Source: Lichenibacterium ramalinae
GTDB taxonomy: Bacteria > Pseudomonadota > Alphaproteobacteria > Rhizobiales > Beijerinckiaceae
Reading direction: 5' to 3'
Length of the DNA: 64,000 nucleotides
Assembly (NCBI RefSeq): GCF_004137085.1
Contig: NZ_QYBC01000011.1
Coordinates: 1-64,000 of the forward strand
Shown piece after piece: positions 17,410 through 25,460 of the stretch. The notes beneath the pieces were generated by a model. It made no database searches, had not been told where the DNA came from, and saw nothing but the letters and a program-made list of their open reading frames with translations. The stretch's first letter is position 1. Every line of letters starts with the position of its first letter. The position numbers and the translations under genes were made by a program.

Positions 17410-18449
17410 GGGACGAGGGTCGGCCTCGGCTGGACGGGTGGCCGCTGCGGGCCGCGCTGGCGGCGCTGTCCGTCGCCGCGCTGGTCCTCGCCATCGGCCT
17501 CGCCGTCTCGACCGGCGAGATGAGGATCCCGCTCGCCGCCGCCCTTGGCGCCATCTGCGACCGGATCTTCGGCACGGCCTTCGCCCCGAGCCGCATCCAG
17601 GCCGGCATCGTGTGGGACTACCGTCTCAGCCGCGCCCTGGTCGCCGCCTGCTGCGGCGCGACGCTGGCCCTCTGCGGCGCCATCCTGCAGGCGCTGCTGC
17701 GCAACCCGCTGGCGGAGCCCTACGTGCTCGGCATCTCGGCCGGGGCCTCGACCGGGGCCGTGGCGGTGCTGATCGTGGGCTTCGGCGGCGACGTGCTCAC
17801 GCTGTCGGGCGGCGCCTTCCTCGGCGCCGTCGCGGCGGTGGCGCTGGTGGCGCTGCTGGCGGCGGGCGCGGGTGGCGGCACCGACCGCGTCATCCTGGCC
17901 GGGGTCGCGGGATCGCAGCTCTTCAACGCCGTCACCTCCTACATCGTGACGACCTCGGCCAGCGCCGAACAGGCGCGCGGCGTCATGTTCTGGCTGCTCG
18001 GCAGCCTCGGCGGCGTGCGCTGGCCCGACGTCTACCTCGCCGCGCCCGTCGCGCTGGCGGGCTTCGCGGTCGCGGCCTTCCACGCCAGGGCGCTCGACGC
18101 CTTCGCCTTCGGGTCGGATGCGGCGGCGGCGCTCGGCGTGCCGGTCGGGCGGGTGCGGGCCGTGCTCTTCGGCCTCACCGCCGCCATGGCCGCCACCATG
18201 GTCAGCATGGTGGGGTCGATCGGCTTCGTCGGGCTGGTGGTGCCCCATGCGGCGCGCTTCCTCGTCGGTCCCGGCCACGCGCGCCTGTTGCCGGCCTCGC
18301 TGGTGATGGGCGCGATCTTCATGGTGCTGGCCGACGTCGTGTCCCGCATCCTCGTCCCCCAGCAGGTGCTGCCCATCGGCGTCGTGACGGCCCTGGTCGG
18401 GGCGCCGGCCTTCGCCGCCATCCTGTACCGGTCGCGGCGCCTCGCGTGA
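17406..18449 (+). CDS. corrinoid ABC transporter permease (BtuC/FecCD type)
   Basis: A 347-residue membrane protein with about ten hydrophobic segments. Family motifs are RLSRALVAACCGATLALCGAI split around residues 76-97, NPLAEPYVLGISAGA, and near the C-terminus GFVGLVVPHAARFLVGPGH, the segment that meets the ATPase. Both ends overlap neighbours (ATGA, GTGA), so the three transporter genes are one translational unit under the riboswitch. Confidence 0.92.
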   Translation: MRDEGRPRLDGWPLRAALAALSVAALVLAIGLAVSTGEMRIPLAAALGAICDRIFGTAFAPSRIQAGIVWDYRLSRALVAACCGATLALCGAILQALLRNPLAEPYVLGISAGASTGAVAVLIVGFGGDVLTLSGGAFLGAVAAVALVALLAAGAGGGTDRVILAGVAGSQLFNAVTSYIVTTSASAEQARGVMFWLLGSLGGVRWPDVYLAAPVALAGFAVAAFHARALDAFAFGSDAAAALGVPVGRVRAVLFGLTAAMAATMVSMVGSIGFVGLVVPHAARFLVGPGHARLLPASLVMGAIFMVLADVVSRILVPQQVLPIGVVTALVGAPAFAAILYRSRRLA

Positions 18450-19213
18450 CGATCCGCCTCGACGCCGTCCGCTGGTCCGCGTCCGGACGGGTGATCGTCG
18501 ACGGGGTGACGCTCGATGTGGCACCGGGCAGCACCCTGGGTCTCGTCGGCCCGAACGGCTCCGGCAAGTCGAGCCTGCTCCGCCTCGTGTGCCGTCTGCG
18601 CCGCGTCGCCAGCGGCGTGGTGACGCTGGACGGCACGGACGTGGCGGCACTGCCGCGCCTCGCCGTCGCGCGCCGCGTCGCCCTCGTCGAACAGCAGGCC
18701 GGCACGGAAGCGCAGCTGAACGTCCGACAGGTCGTGGCGCTGGGGCGCACGCCCCACCTCGGCGCCCTGGCACCCTGGACGACGGCCGACGCCGAGGCGG
18801 TCGAGACCGCGCTGGACCAGGTCGGCATGGCCGAGCGGCGGGACCAGCCCTGGCACACGCTGTCGGGCGGCGAACGCCAGCGGGTGCAGATCGCCCGGGC
18901 CCTCGCCCAGGAGCCGCGGGAGCTCCTCCTCGACGAGCCCACCAACCACCTCGACATCCGGCACCAGCTCGAGATCCTGGGCCTCGTGCGGCGCCTGCCC
19001 GCGACCGTGATGGTGGCGCTGCACGACTTGAACCTCGCCGCCATGTTCTGCGACACCCTGGCGGTGCTGCAGGCCGGCCGGATCGTCGCCGCCGGCCCGC
19101 CGGAGGCGGTGCTGGACGAAGAGCTGATCCGGTCCGTCTTCGGCGTGCGGGCGCGGGTCGGCCGGTCGCCGCATCACGGCCGGCCGCAGGTCGAGTACCT
19201 GGTGGACGTGTGA
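18446..19213 (+). CDS. corrinoid ABC transporter ATP-binding protein (BtuD/FecE type)
   Basis: A 255-residue single-domain ATPase. Walker A is GPNGSGKSS, the Q-loop is in LVEQQAGTE, the signature is LSGGERQR, Walker B is ELLLDEPTNHLD and the H-loop is in VALHDLNLA. It starts at GTG 18446, overlapping the permease stop. It completes the BtuFCD-like importer. The C-terminus has a short His-containing tail (SPHHGRPQ). Confidence 0.92.
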   Translation: MTIRLDAVRWSASGRVIVDGVTLDVAPGSTLGLVGPNGSGKSSLLRLVCRLRRVASGVVTLDGTDVAALPRLAVARRVALVEQQAGTEAQLNVRQVVALGRTPHLGALAPWTTADAEAVETALDQVGMAERRDQPWHTLSGGERQRVQIARALAQEPRELLLDEPTNHLDIRHQLEILGLVRRLPATVMVALHDLNLAAMFCDTLAVLQAGRIVAAGPPEAVLDEELIRSVFGVRARVGRSPHHGRPQVEYLVDV

Positions 19214-19334
19214 GTCCACCCGCCCGACGCGCGATGCCGGTCGCCGGTGCCGTCCTGCCGCACCGCCCCGGCATGGCTTCCGCGCCGGGCGGAACCCATC
19301 TCACCCCCGTGCAGATCGCGTCCGGAGACCACCC

Positions 19335-19976
19335 ATGACAGAGCGTCGCGTGATCGTGATGATCGGCGGCCTCGCGGCCGCCCTGGCGCTCGGCCTGTCG
19401 GCGCTGATCTTCGGCCAGGTGCAATCGGCCGACGGCATGCGCCGCATCGGCGGCCCTTTCGCCATGACGGAGATGACGGGACGGCCCGTGACCGAAGCCG
19501 ACCTGCGCGGCCGGCCCACGGCCCTGTTCTTCGGCTATACCCACTGCCCCGCCTTCTGCCCGGTGACGCTGCAGATGCTCACCAACGTGCTGGCCCGCAT
19601 GGGCCCTCAGGCGGACCGGCTCAACGTCGTCTTCGTCACCGTGGACCCCGAGCGCGACACGCCCGAAGCCATGCGGGCCTATCTCGGCTCCTTCGATCCG
19701 CGCATCCGCGGCTTCGTCGGCACGCCGGCGCAACTCGCCGCCATGGCGGGCGCCTTCAAGGTCGGGTACCGCCGCGTGCCGCTCGACGGGGGCGACTACA
19801 CCATGGACCACACCGTCGCCGTGATCCTGCTCGACGCGCGGGGACGCTTCGCCGGCACGGTGACGTCCGACGACGACGAGAAGGCCGTCCAGTCCCGGCT
19901 CGAAACCCTGGTCCAGGCCGCGTCGCGGTCGGCCGGCGGTGCCGCAGTGGCGGTCGGCCGGCCAGGGTCGGGCTGA
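19335..19976 (+). CDS. SCO1/SenC family copper chaperone
   Basis: A 213-residue protein with an N-terminal membrane anchor (residues 6-28) and a thioredoxin-like domain facing the periplasm. The copper ligands are all present: C71 and C75 in THCPAFC and H159 in TMDHT. SCO proteins deliver copper or reduce cysteines, classically for the CuA site of cytochrome oxidase. No cox gene is near; instead it starts a co-directional run with a DUF2946-like protein, PCuAC and then the secretion locus with a copper radical oxidase. Confidence 0.9.
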   Translation: MTERRVIVMIGGLAAALALGLSALIFGQVQSADGMRRIGGPFAMTEMTGRPVTEADLRGRPTALFFGYTHCPAFCPVTLQMLTNVLARMGPQADRLNVVFVTVDPERDTPEAMRAYLGSFDPRIRGFVGTPAQLAAMAGAFKVGYRRVPLDGGDYTMDHTVAVILLDARGRFAGTVTSDDDEKAVQSRLETLVQAASRSAGGAAVAVGRPGSG

Positions 19977-20050
19977 AGCCGACACGTGCCAGTGCCGAGC
20001 CGGAGGCGGCATCTGCCGCTTCGGCCCGCATGGTGTCGCCTGTGGCCCGC

Positions 20051-20071
20051 GGCGGGCGGAGGCCGCCCGCC
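20051..20071 (+). terminator. strong GC hairpin after the SCO1 gene
   Basis: A perfect 9-bp stem GGCGGGCGG-AGG-CCGCCCGCC, about 75 bases after the SCO1 stop, followed at once by TTGACA (20072-20077). There is no U-run. It may end the SCO1 transcript, with TTGACA as the -35 of a promoter for the next genes, although no good -10 is seen. Confidence 0.4.
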
Positions 20072-20108
20072 TTGACAAGGCCCGTCGGGTCACGCTCCCC
20101 TCGCCGCC

Positions 20109-20474
20109 ATGGCGACTCCGACGGCATCCGGGTTGCGGCGCAGTCTCGTCGCGGCCCTCATCGTCGCCCTGACCCTCGCCGGTCTGGGCCGCGCCACGGC
20201 GTCGGCTGGGCCGGGCAAAGCGCCCCGAGACGCCATCCCCGGCCTCCACGTCCCGATCTGCCACGCGGGCGCGGCCCCGGCCGACCCGGCCCGACCCTCC
20301 CGGCACGATTGCTGCGGCGACTGCGCCCTGCTGGCCGCGGCGCTCGTCCCCCCGGCGCTGTCGCGGCCCGCCCCCGCCGTTCGTGCCGCCCCGCGGCTCC
20401 GCGCCGTCGCGCCTATGCCCGCCATGGCGCGTCCGCGCGGCCCGCGCCTGTCCCGAGGTCCCCCGGCCGCGTGA
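20109..20474 (+). CDS. DUF2946-like small secreted Cys/His protein
   Basis: A 121-residue protein with a signal peptide or anchor (residues 12-32, ending ATASA) and a compact metal-type motif: PICHAG followed by RHDCCGDC around residues 50-72. This resembles DUF2946 proteins, found beside copper-handling genes such as PCuAC and SCO in proteobacteria. Function unknown; copper binding by the His/Cys cluster is inferred. The C-terminal third is Pro/Ala/Arg rich and featureless. Confidence 0.6.
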   Translation: MATPTASGLRRSLVAALIVALTLAGLGRATASAGPGKAPRDAIPGLHVPICHAGAAPADPARPSRHDCCGDCALLAAALVPPALSRPAPAVRAAPRLRAVAPMPAMARPRGPRLSRGPPAA

Positions 20475-20568
20475 CGCGGCGCGACACGGAACCCGACCCC
20501 TTTCCCAGCCCCGGCCGGCCCGCATCGGCGCTCCCGCACGGCCGCGGGCGGACTTCAGGACCCACCCC

Positions 20569-21093
20569 ATGACACGTTTCAGGACGGCCGGCCGCCTGGC
20601 CGGGCTCGCCATCTTCGCCCTCATCCCGATGGCGGCGATGGCCGGCGACGTCACCCTCGGCACCCTCGTCATCCACCAGCCCTGGGCCCGTGCCACGCCC
20701 GGGGGCGCCCAGGTGGGCGGCGGCTATCTCACGATCGAGAACCGCGGCACCGCGCCAGACCGCCTCACCGGAGGCTCCCTGGCGGCATCGGCCGGGTTCG
20801 AGCTGCATTCCATGACGATGGACGGCGGCGTCATGAGGATGCGGCCCGCCGGGCCGCTGGAGATCCCGCCCGGCCATTCCGTCACGCTGGACCCTTCCGG
20901 CCTCCACATCATGTTCACCGGCCTGAAGCGCGGGCTGAAGCAGGGCGAGACGGTTCCGGGCACGCTGGTCTTCGACCATGCCGGCACCGCCAAGGTGGAG
21001 TTTACCGTGGAAGGCATCGGCGCCAAGGGGCCGAACGCCGGGGCGGCGACGCCCCACGCGGGCCATTCCATGCCGGGCATGTCCATGGATTGA
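20569..21093 (+). CDS. PCuAC family periplasmic copper chaperone
   Basis: A 174-residue protein with a signal peptide (to AAMAGD) and one PCuAC domain. The copper site pattern H-x-M, then M, then H-x-M is visible (LHSMTMDGGVMRM and later GLHIMFTGL). A His/Met-rich tail, HAGHSMPGMSMD, adds further likely Cu(I) ligands. PCuAC hands copper to SCO or directly to cuproenzymes. Start ATG 20569. It stands between the SCO1/DUF2946 genes and the type II secretion genes on the same strand. Confidence 0.9.
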   Translation: MTRFRTAGRLAGLAIFALIPMAAMAGDVTLGTLVIHQPWARATPGGAQVGGGYLTIENRGTAPDRLTGGSLAASAGFELHSMTMDGGVMRMRPAGPLEIPPGHSVTLDPSGLHIMFTGLKRGLKQGETVPGTLVFDHAGTAKVEFTVEGIGAKGPNAGAATPHAGHSMPGMSMD

Positions 21094-21434
21094 AGCGGGC
21101 CGGGAGCCGACGGCCTCCCCCGTCCGGCGTTCCCCGGTCCGACCTCGCCGCCCGAGCGCATCGGCGCGAAACGCGTCCGGGACGACCGCGTCTGCCGGCG
21201 CCGCTGCATCCCGTCGGCCGCCACGACGCCGCGGCCTGAGCGCCTGGTCGTACCGGCGCGGGTCCCGGCCGGGCACACGCGGCGAGAACAACATCGCATT
21301 CGTCTAAAATTTTATCTTTAAGCATCGCCAAACACAGGATCGACGTCCAGCGCGATTGCGCTTTGATTCAACTGTTGGGTGCTTTAGAGACCCTCCTGCC
21401 TGAACTGATCGTTGAGCCAGGAGCAAGGACACAG
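21094..21434 (+). other. upstream region of the T2SS locus
   Basis: 341 bases without a gene. The second half (21290-21400) is clearly AT-richer than its surroundings, with CTAAAATTTTATCTTTAA, and holds a small inverted repeat AGCGC-GATT-GCGCT (21349-21362). It probably carries the promoter for gspG and the following genes. A GAGCAAGGA ribosome site precedes ATG 21435. Confidence 0.45.
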
Positions 21435-21896
21435 ATGCCGTATCCCGGAACATCCGGTCGCCGCAGGGCACGGTCCATGCGGCGACGGCGCCGACAGGCC
21501 GGCTACACGCTCCTCGAGTTGCTGGTGGTCATGGGTATCCTGGCCGTGCTGACCGCCATCGCGACACCCCAGGTCATGGGCTACTTCAACAAGGCCAAGA
21601 CCGAGTCGGTGCAGTTGCAGGTACAGAACATCAGCACGGCACTGGAACTCTACTTCATGGAGAACGGCACCTATCCCACCTCGGAGGACGGGTTGCGCGC
21701 CCTCGTCGAAGCTCCCGCCGACGCTCCGCGCTGGGCCGGGCCCTACCTCAAGCAGACGCAGGCGCTCATCGACCCCTGGGGCCACCCCTATCAATACGTC
21801 TACCCCAACGAGGCGGGTCAATACTCGATCTACTCGCTCGGGTCGAAGACGACCGCGAACGCCTCCGACGATCGCGCGATGGAAGCACGCCGATGA
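21435..21896 (+). CDS. gspG: type II secretion major pseudopilin GspG
   Basis: A 153-residue pseudopilin. A basic leader (MRRRRRQAG) precedes the cleavage and methylation site G|YTLLEL with Glu at +5, then a hydrophobic helix and the T2SG C-terminal domain (NGTYPTSEDGLRALVE, DPWGHPYQYVYP). It forms the pseudopilus that pushes substrates through the secretin. I chose ATG 21435 because of its ribosome site; an earlier in-frame start would give an atypically long leader. It is separated from the other gsp genes by a SCO-like gene and a copper oxidase gene, whose start overlaps its stop. Confidence 0.93.
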   Translation: MPYPGTSGRRRARSMRRRRRQAGYTLLELLVVMGILAVLTAIATPQVMGYFNKAKTESVQLQVQNISTALELYFMENGTYPTSEDGLRALVEAPADAPRWAGPYLKQTQALIDPWGHPYQYVYPNEAGQYSIYSLGSKTTANASDDRAMEARR

Positions 21897-22570
21897 TGGC
21901 GAAACCCTCACCGATCCCGACGGGATCGACGATGCCGAGCGTTCGACCTGCCCGCCTGATCGCCGGCCTCGCCATGCTGGCGTCGCTGCTGGCGCCGCTG
22001 CCGGCCTCGGCGGATGCGGCGCGCGACATGGCGAAGGCCGCCTACGACCTGCCGTTCCTGCTCGACACCGTCGCGGGCGGCCCCACCGTCGACCAGGCCG
22101 GTCGGGCGCGGACGGCGGCGGATTTCGCCGACGACCTCGTGGTCGTCGGCCTCGTCACCACCCACTGCCCGAGCCTGTGCGTCATGCGGGCGCTCGACCT
22201 GGCGGCGGTCGCCAAGGCCCTGCCGGACGGCGTGAGGGCGCACCTGCGCCTCGTCGCCATCTCGGTCGATCCCGCCGACAGGCCCGCCGACCTCGCGGGC
22301 TTCGCCGACGGCCTCCACCTCGATGCCGCGCGCTGGACCCTTCTCGCCACCGATGCCGGGCAGGCCGCCCGCATCCGCGACGCCATCGGCCGGCAGGTAC
22401 ACCGCGCTGGAGACGACGGGGCCGAACCCTCGACCAACCTCTTCCTCTTCGATCGGCGGGGGCGGCTGATGCAGAGCTTCGGCGGACGGGCGCTCGACCG
22501 CGCCCGCCTCGCCCGGGACCTCGTCGCGCTCGACGCCTTCGATGCGGCTGCTTCGTCACCCCACCCCTGA
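21893..22570 (+). CDS. SCO-like thioredoxin-fold protein inside the T2SS locus
   Basis: A 225-residue protein with a signal peptide (residues 18-40, ending PASADA) and a SCO-type fold with the CxxxC pair C92/C96 in THCPSLC. The third copper ligand of SCO, a His 8 residues before the core Asp, is missing: the segment reads EPSTNLFLFD, with Pro at that position. It may therefore be a thiol reductase or use another ligand such as the nearby QVHRAG His. It overlaps gspG by ATGA and is followed 27 bp later by the AA5 copper oxidase, suggesting a role in maturing that enzyme. Confidence 0.8.
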   Translation: MMAKPSPIPTGSTMPSVRPARLIAGLAMLASLLAPLPASADAARDMAKAAYDLPFLLDTVAGGPTVDQAGRARTAADFADDLVVVGLVTTHCPSLCVMRALDLAAVAKALPDGVRAHLRLVAISVDPADRPADLAGFADGLHLDAARWTLLATDAGQAARIRDAIGRQVHRAGDDGAEPSTNLFLFDRRGRLMQSFGGRALDRARLARDLVALDAFDAAASSPHP

Positions 22571-22597
22571 CCGCAACACCTCCGGAGACCGCAATCC

Positions 22598-25345
22598 ATG
22601 ACCCCGACGAACGTCCTGCGCCGCCCATCGGGCGCGCGTCACCGCTCCCCCCTGCGCGCCCGCCTCCTCCGAGCCACGATCTCGACCACGCTCCTGGCCG
22701 GCTGCGGCGCCCAGGCCCGGGCCGCCGTCTTCCCGGTGGCGCCGACGCCCGCCCAGGACCCGCTGGTGATGAACCTGACGATCCCGGCCGACGCCGCCGT
22801 GCACGGCATGTGGTCGGGCGTCCTCCCCTGGTCGCTGGTCGCCATCCACACCGCGCTGCTGCCGAACGGCACGGTGGCGTCCTACGGCTCGCCGACCGGC
22901 TCCGCCGTGCAGGACGGCCGGACCTTCGACCTGTGGGATCCCCTCCGCATCGTCGGGAACAGCCCCGTCCACACCACGCTGGCGGGCGTCGCCGCGGTGG
23001 ACAGCTTCTGCTCGACCTCGGCCGAACTGCCGAACGGAAACCTGCTCGTTTCGGGCGGCATCGTTTCGCCCAGCGGCGCCACCGACGACCATGGCAGCGT
23101 GCTGCTGAACGACACCGGCACCGCCGTGACGCAGGCCGGCGCCACGCTGGCCCAGGACAGGTATTACGCGTCCATGGTGACGCTGGGCTCCGGCCTGCCC
23201 ATCATCCTGGGCGGCAATATCCCCTACAGCTACGGCTACAGCGATCCGGACGGCTACATGGCGTCCGGCTTCATGGGCAGCATGACGCCGGAGGTCTACG
23301 ACCCCGCATCGGGCTGGCGGAGCCTGTTCGGCGCCAACAGCCGCCTCGCCTTCGGCCCCGACTATTCGCGCTACTGGTACCCCCGGGCCTGGTTGGCGCC
23401 GAACGGCAAGCTGTTCGGCATCTCGTCCGAACAGATGTGGTCCCTCGATCCCACGGGGAACGGGTCGGTGACGTCCCTGGGCGGCTTCAAGACCGCCATG
23501 AAATTCGACGCCGGCATTTCGGCCGGCACGGCCCCCAACGTCGGCCCGACCTCCACGGCCGTGATGTACGACATCGGCAAGATCCTGCAGGTGGGCGGCA
23601 ACGGGCGCTACAACGGCGACAAGACGGTGTCGAGCAACCTCGCCACGACCATCGACATCAACGGCGGCTCGCCCGCCGTCCGCGACGTGGCGCCGATGCG
23701 CTACGGCCGCCAGTGGGCGACCGCCACGGTCCTTCCGACCGGCCAGGTGGCGGTGACGGGCGGGTCGACCTTCGCCGACAATGACGGAGCCAGCGCCGTG
23801 CTGGCCGCCGAGACCTGGGATCCGGCGACGGCGAAATGGACGGTCGGCGCCAGCGGGGCCGTCTACCGCGGCTATCACTCGACCGCGACGCTGCTGCAGG
23901 ACGGCGCCGTTCTGGTGGCGGGCGGCGGCGTGCCGGGCCCGGTCGACAACCTGAATGCAGAGATCTTCTACCCGTCCTACTTCTTCAAGTCGGTCGCCGG
24001 CCGGGCGGTCCTCGCGACCCGTCCGCAGATCGTGAGCCTCAGCACGTCCCAAGTCGCCCACGGGCAGACGCTCGGCGTCGAGGTCAACACCGCGTCGGGG
24101 ATCGGCAAGGTGGCGTTGGTGCGCCTGAGCGCCACGACCCACTCGTTCAACACGGGACAGCGCTACGTCAACCTCAGCTTCACGGTGGCGGGCAACGTGC
24201 TCTCCTTGGCGGTGCCGTCGTCGCCCAACACCGCGCCTCCCGGCTACTACCAGGTCGTGGTCGTGGACAGCAACGGCGTGCCGTCTCCCGGCGTCATCGT
24301 GGCCCTCGGGGCCGGCATGGCGCCGCCGACCACCCGGATGGTGCCGGCCAACATCGCGGTTCCGCTGGCGGGAGAGGGCTGGAGCACCTGCGCGGCCGAG
24401 GGCGGCACCTGCACGGCCGCCGGCACCCAGGCCGTCGCGTTCGGCAGCGGCACGCAATGGATCACCCAGCCCGTGAGCGGCACGGTCGCCTGCACGGTCG
24501 CGGCCTTCGGGGCCGACCCCATGTTCGGCACCGCGAAGTCCTGCCGCATCCAGTCGGGGCAGGCGGTGGCCGGCGGCACGACGCCTGCCCCATCCGGCGG
24601 AAGCGGCACGGCGGGGACCACGGGCGGCGGGAGCGGCACGGCGGGCGGCGGCTCGGGCGGGACCGCGGCGCCGACCGCCGTCACCATCGGCAGCGGCGGC
24701 GTGAAGATCGCGGCGGCGCCCGACGGCACGACCGCGACCGTCAATACCTCCAACAACATCTGGGTGTCCAACCTCGGCAGCGGCTGGCAGATGTTGCCCG
24801 GCACCTTCAAGGACGTCGCCGTGCTGGGGGCCAACCGGTTCTATGCGATCGGCCTCGACGACAACGTGTATCGCTATGCGGGCGGAGCCTGGAGCCAGGT
24901 CGGCACCTATGCCAACGCCATCTCGGCCGCGTCGGACGGCACGATCGCCATCGTCAACGACCAGAACGGCACCATCTACCTGAAGACCACCGACGACGCC
25001 GGCTGGAACTGGCAGGCGGTGCCCGGCACGGCGGCCAAGCGCGTCGCCCTGGTGAAGAGCGGCTCGATCTACTACGTCGGCACCGACGGCAACGTTTGGC
25101 GGACGGACGGCAGGACGGCGCCGGTCCAGGTGGGGAATGCCGCCAGCGCCATCGCCGCCTCGGCGGACGGCAGCGTCACCGTCGTCGGCAGCGGTGCCGA
25201 CCAGGTCGGCGCGCTGTGGCGCAAGCCGACCGACGACGGGCAGTGGAACTGGTCGCAGGTCCCGGGCACCGCCGTCCAGGTGGCGGCACCCGACCGCACC
25301 ATGCTGGTGACGGTATCGGCCTCGGGCGACATCGTCCGCCGCTGA
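22598..25345 (+). CDS. AA5 copper radical oxidase (galactose/glyoxal oxidase type) with lectin-like C-terminus
   Basis: A 915-residue exported protein with a signal region around residues 22-43. Residues 60-460 form a kelch beta-propeller and 475-570 the DUF1929 domain. The galactose oxidase site is complete: C138 (DSFCSTS) and Y190 (DRYYAS) for the thioether cofactor, Y426-H427 (YRGYHSTATLL) and H515 (TTHSFNTGQR). A Gly/Ser/Thr linker (640-680) leads to a tectonin-like propeller with repeated W...PGT motifs, likely for glycan binding. It oxidises an alcohol or aldehyde and makes H2O2; substrate unknown. Its place between gspG and gspD suggests it is the T2SS cargo. Confidence 0.85.
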   Translation: MTPTNVLRRPSGARHRSPLRARLLRATISTTLLAGCGAQARAAVFPVAPTPAQDPLVMNLTIPADAAVHGMWSGVLPWSLVAIHTALLPNGTVASYGSPTGSAVQDGRTFDLWDPLRIVGNSPVHTTLAGVAAVDSFCSTSAELPNGNLLVSGGIVSPSGATDDHGSVLLNDTGTAVTQAGATLAQDRYYASMVTLGSGLPIILGGNIPYSYGYSDPDGYMASGFMGSMTPEVYDPASGWRSLFGANSRLAFGPDYSRYWYPRAWLAPNGKLFGISSEQMWSLDPTGNGSVTSLGGFKTAMKFDAGISAGTAPNVGPTSTAVMYDIGKILQVGGNGRYNGDKTVSSNLATTIDINGGSPAVRDVAPMRYGRQWATATVLPTGQVAVTGGSTFADNDGASAVLAAETWDPATAKWTVGASGAVYRGYHSTATLLQDGAVLVAGGGVPGPVDNLNAEIFYPSYFFKSVAGRAVLATRPQIVSLSTSQVAHGQTLGVEVNTASGIGKVALVRLSATTHSFNTGQRYVNLSFTVAGNVLSLAVPSSPNTAPPGYYQVVVVDSNGVPSPGVIVALGAGMAPPTTRMVPANIAVPLAGEGWSTCAAEGGTCTAAGTQAVAFGSGTQWITQPVSGTVACTVAAFGADPMFGTAKSCRIQSGQAVAGGTTPAPSGGSGTAGTTGGGSGTAGGGSGGTAAPTAVTIGSGGVKIAAAPDGTTATVNTSNNIWVSNLGSGWQMLPGTFKDVAVLGANRFYAIGLDDNVYRYAGGAWSQVGTYANAISAASDGTIAIVNDQNGTIYLKTTDDAGWNWQAVPGTAAKRVALVKSGSIYYVGTDGNVWRTDGRTAPVQVGNAASAIAASADGSVTVVGSGADQVGALWRKPTDDGQWNWSQVPGTAVQVAAPDRTMLVTVSASGDIVRR

Positions 25346-25356
25346 CGCCGAGCGGG

Positions 25357-25378
25357 ACGCCGACACAGCCGTCGGCGT
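25357..25378 (+). terminator. hairpin between the AA5 gene and gspD
   Basis: An 8-bp stem ACGCCGAC-ACAGCC-GTCGGCGT lies 11 bases after the oxidase stop. No U-run follows directly, but the next 30 bases are AT-richer (CACTATTTAAGC). It may limit readthrough into gspD or protect the oxidase mRNA end. The remaining 80 bases hold the gspD leader. Confidence 0.4.
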
Positions 25379-25460
25379 TCCGTTCACCACTATTTAAGCA
25401 CGTCCCTTTACCTTCGACTCACCGTTGCAATCGCATCGATCGTGATGAGAGTCGAACATC

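Noticed and set aside
16890-20696. A minus-strand open frame of about 1268 codons opposite the B12 transporter and SCO1 genes
   Set aside because: High GC leaves few stops in antisense frames. The translation is repetitive Arg/His/Gly/Ala with no domain, while clear genes lie on the plus strand.
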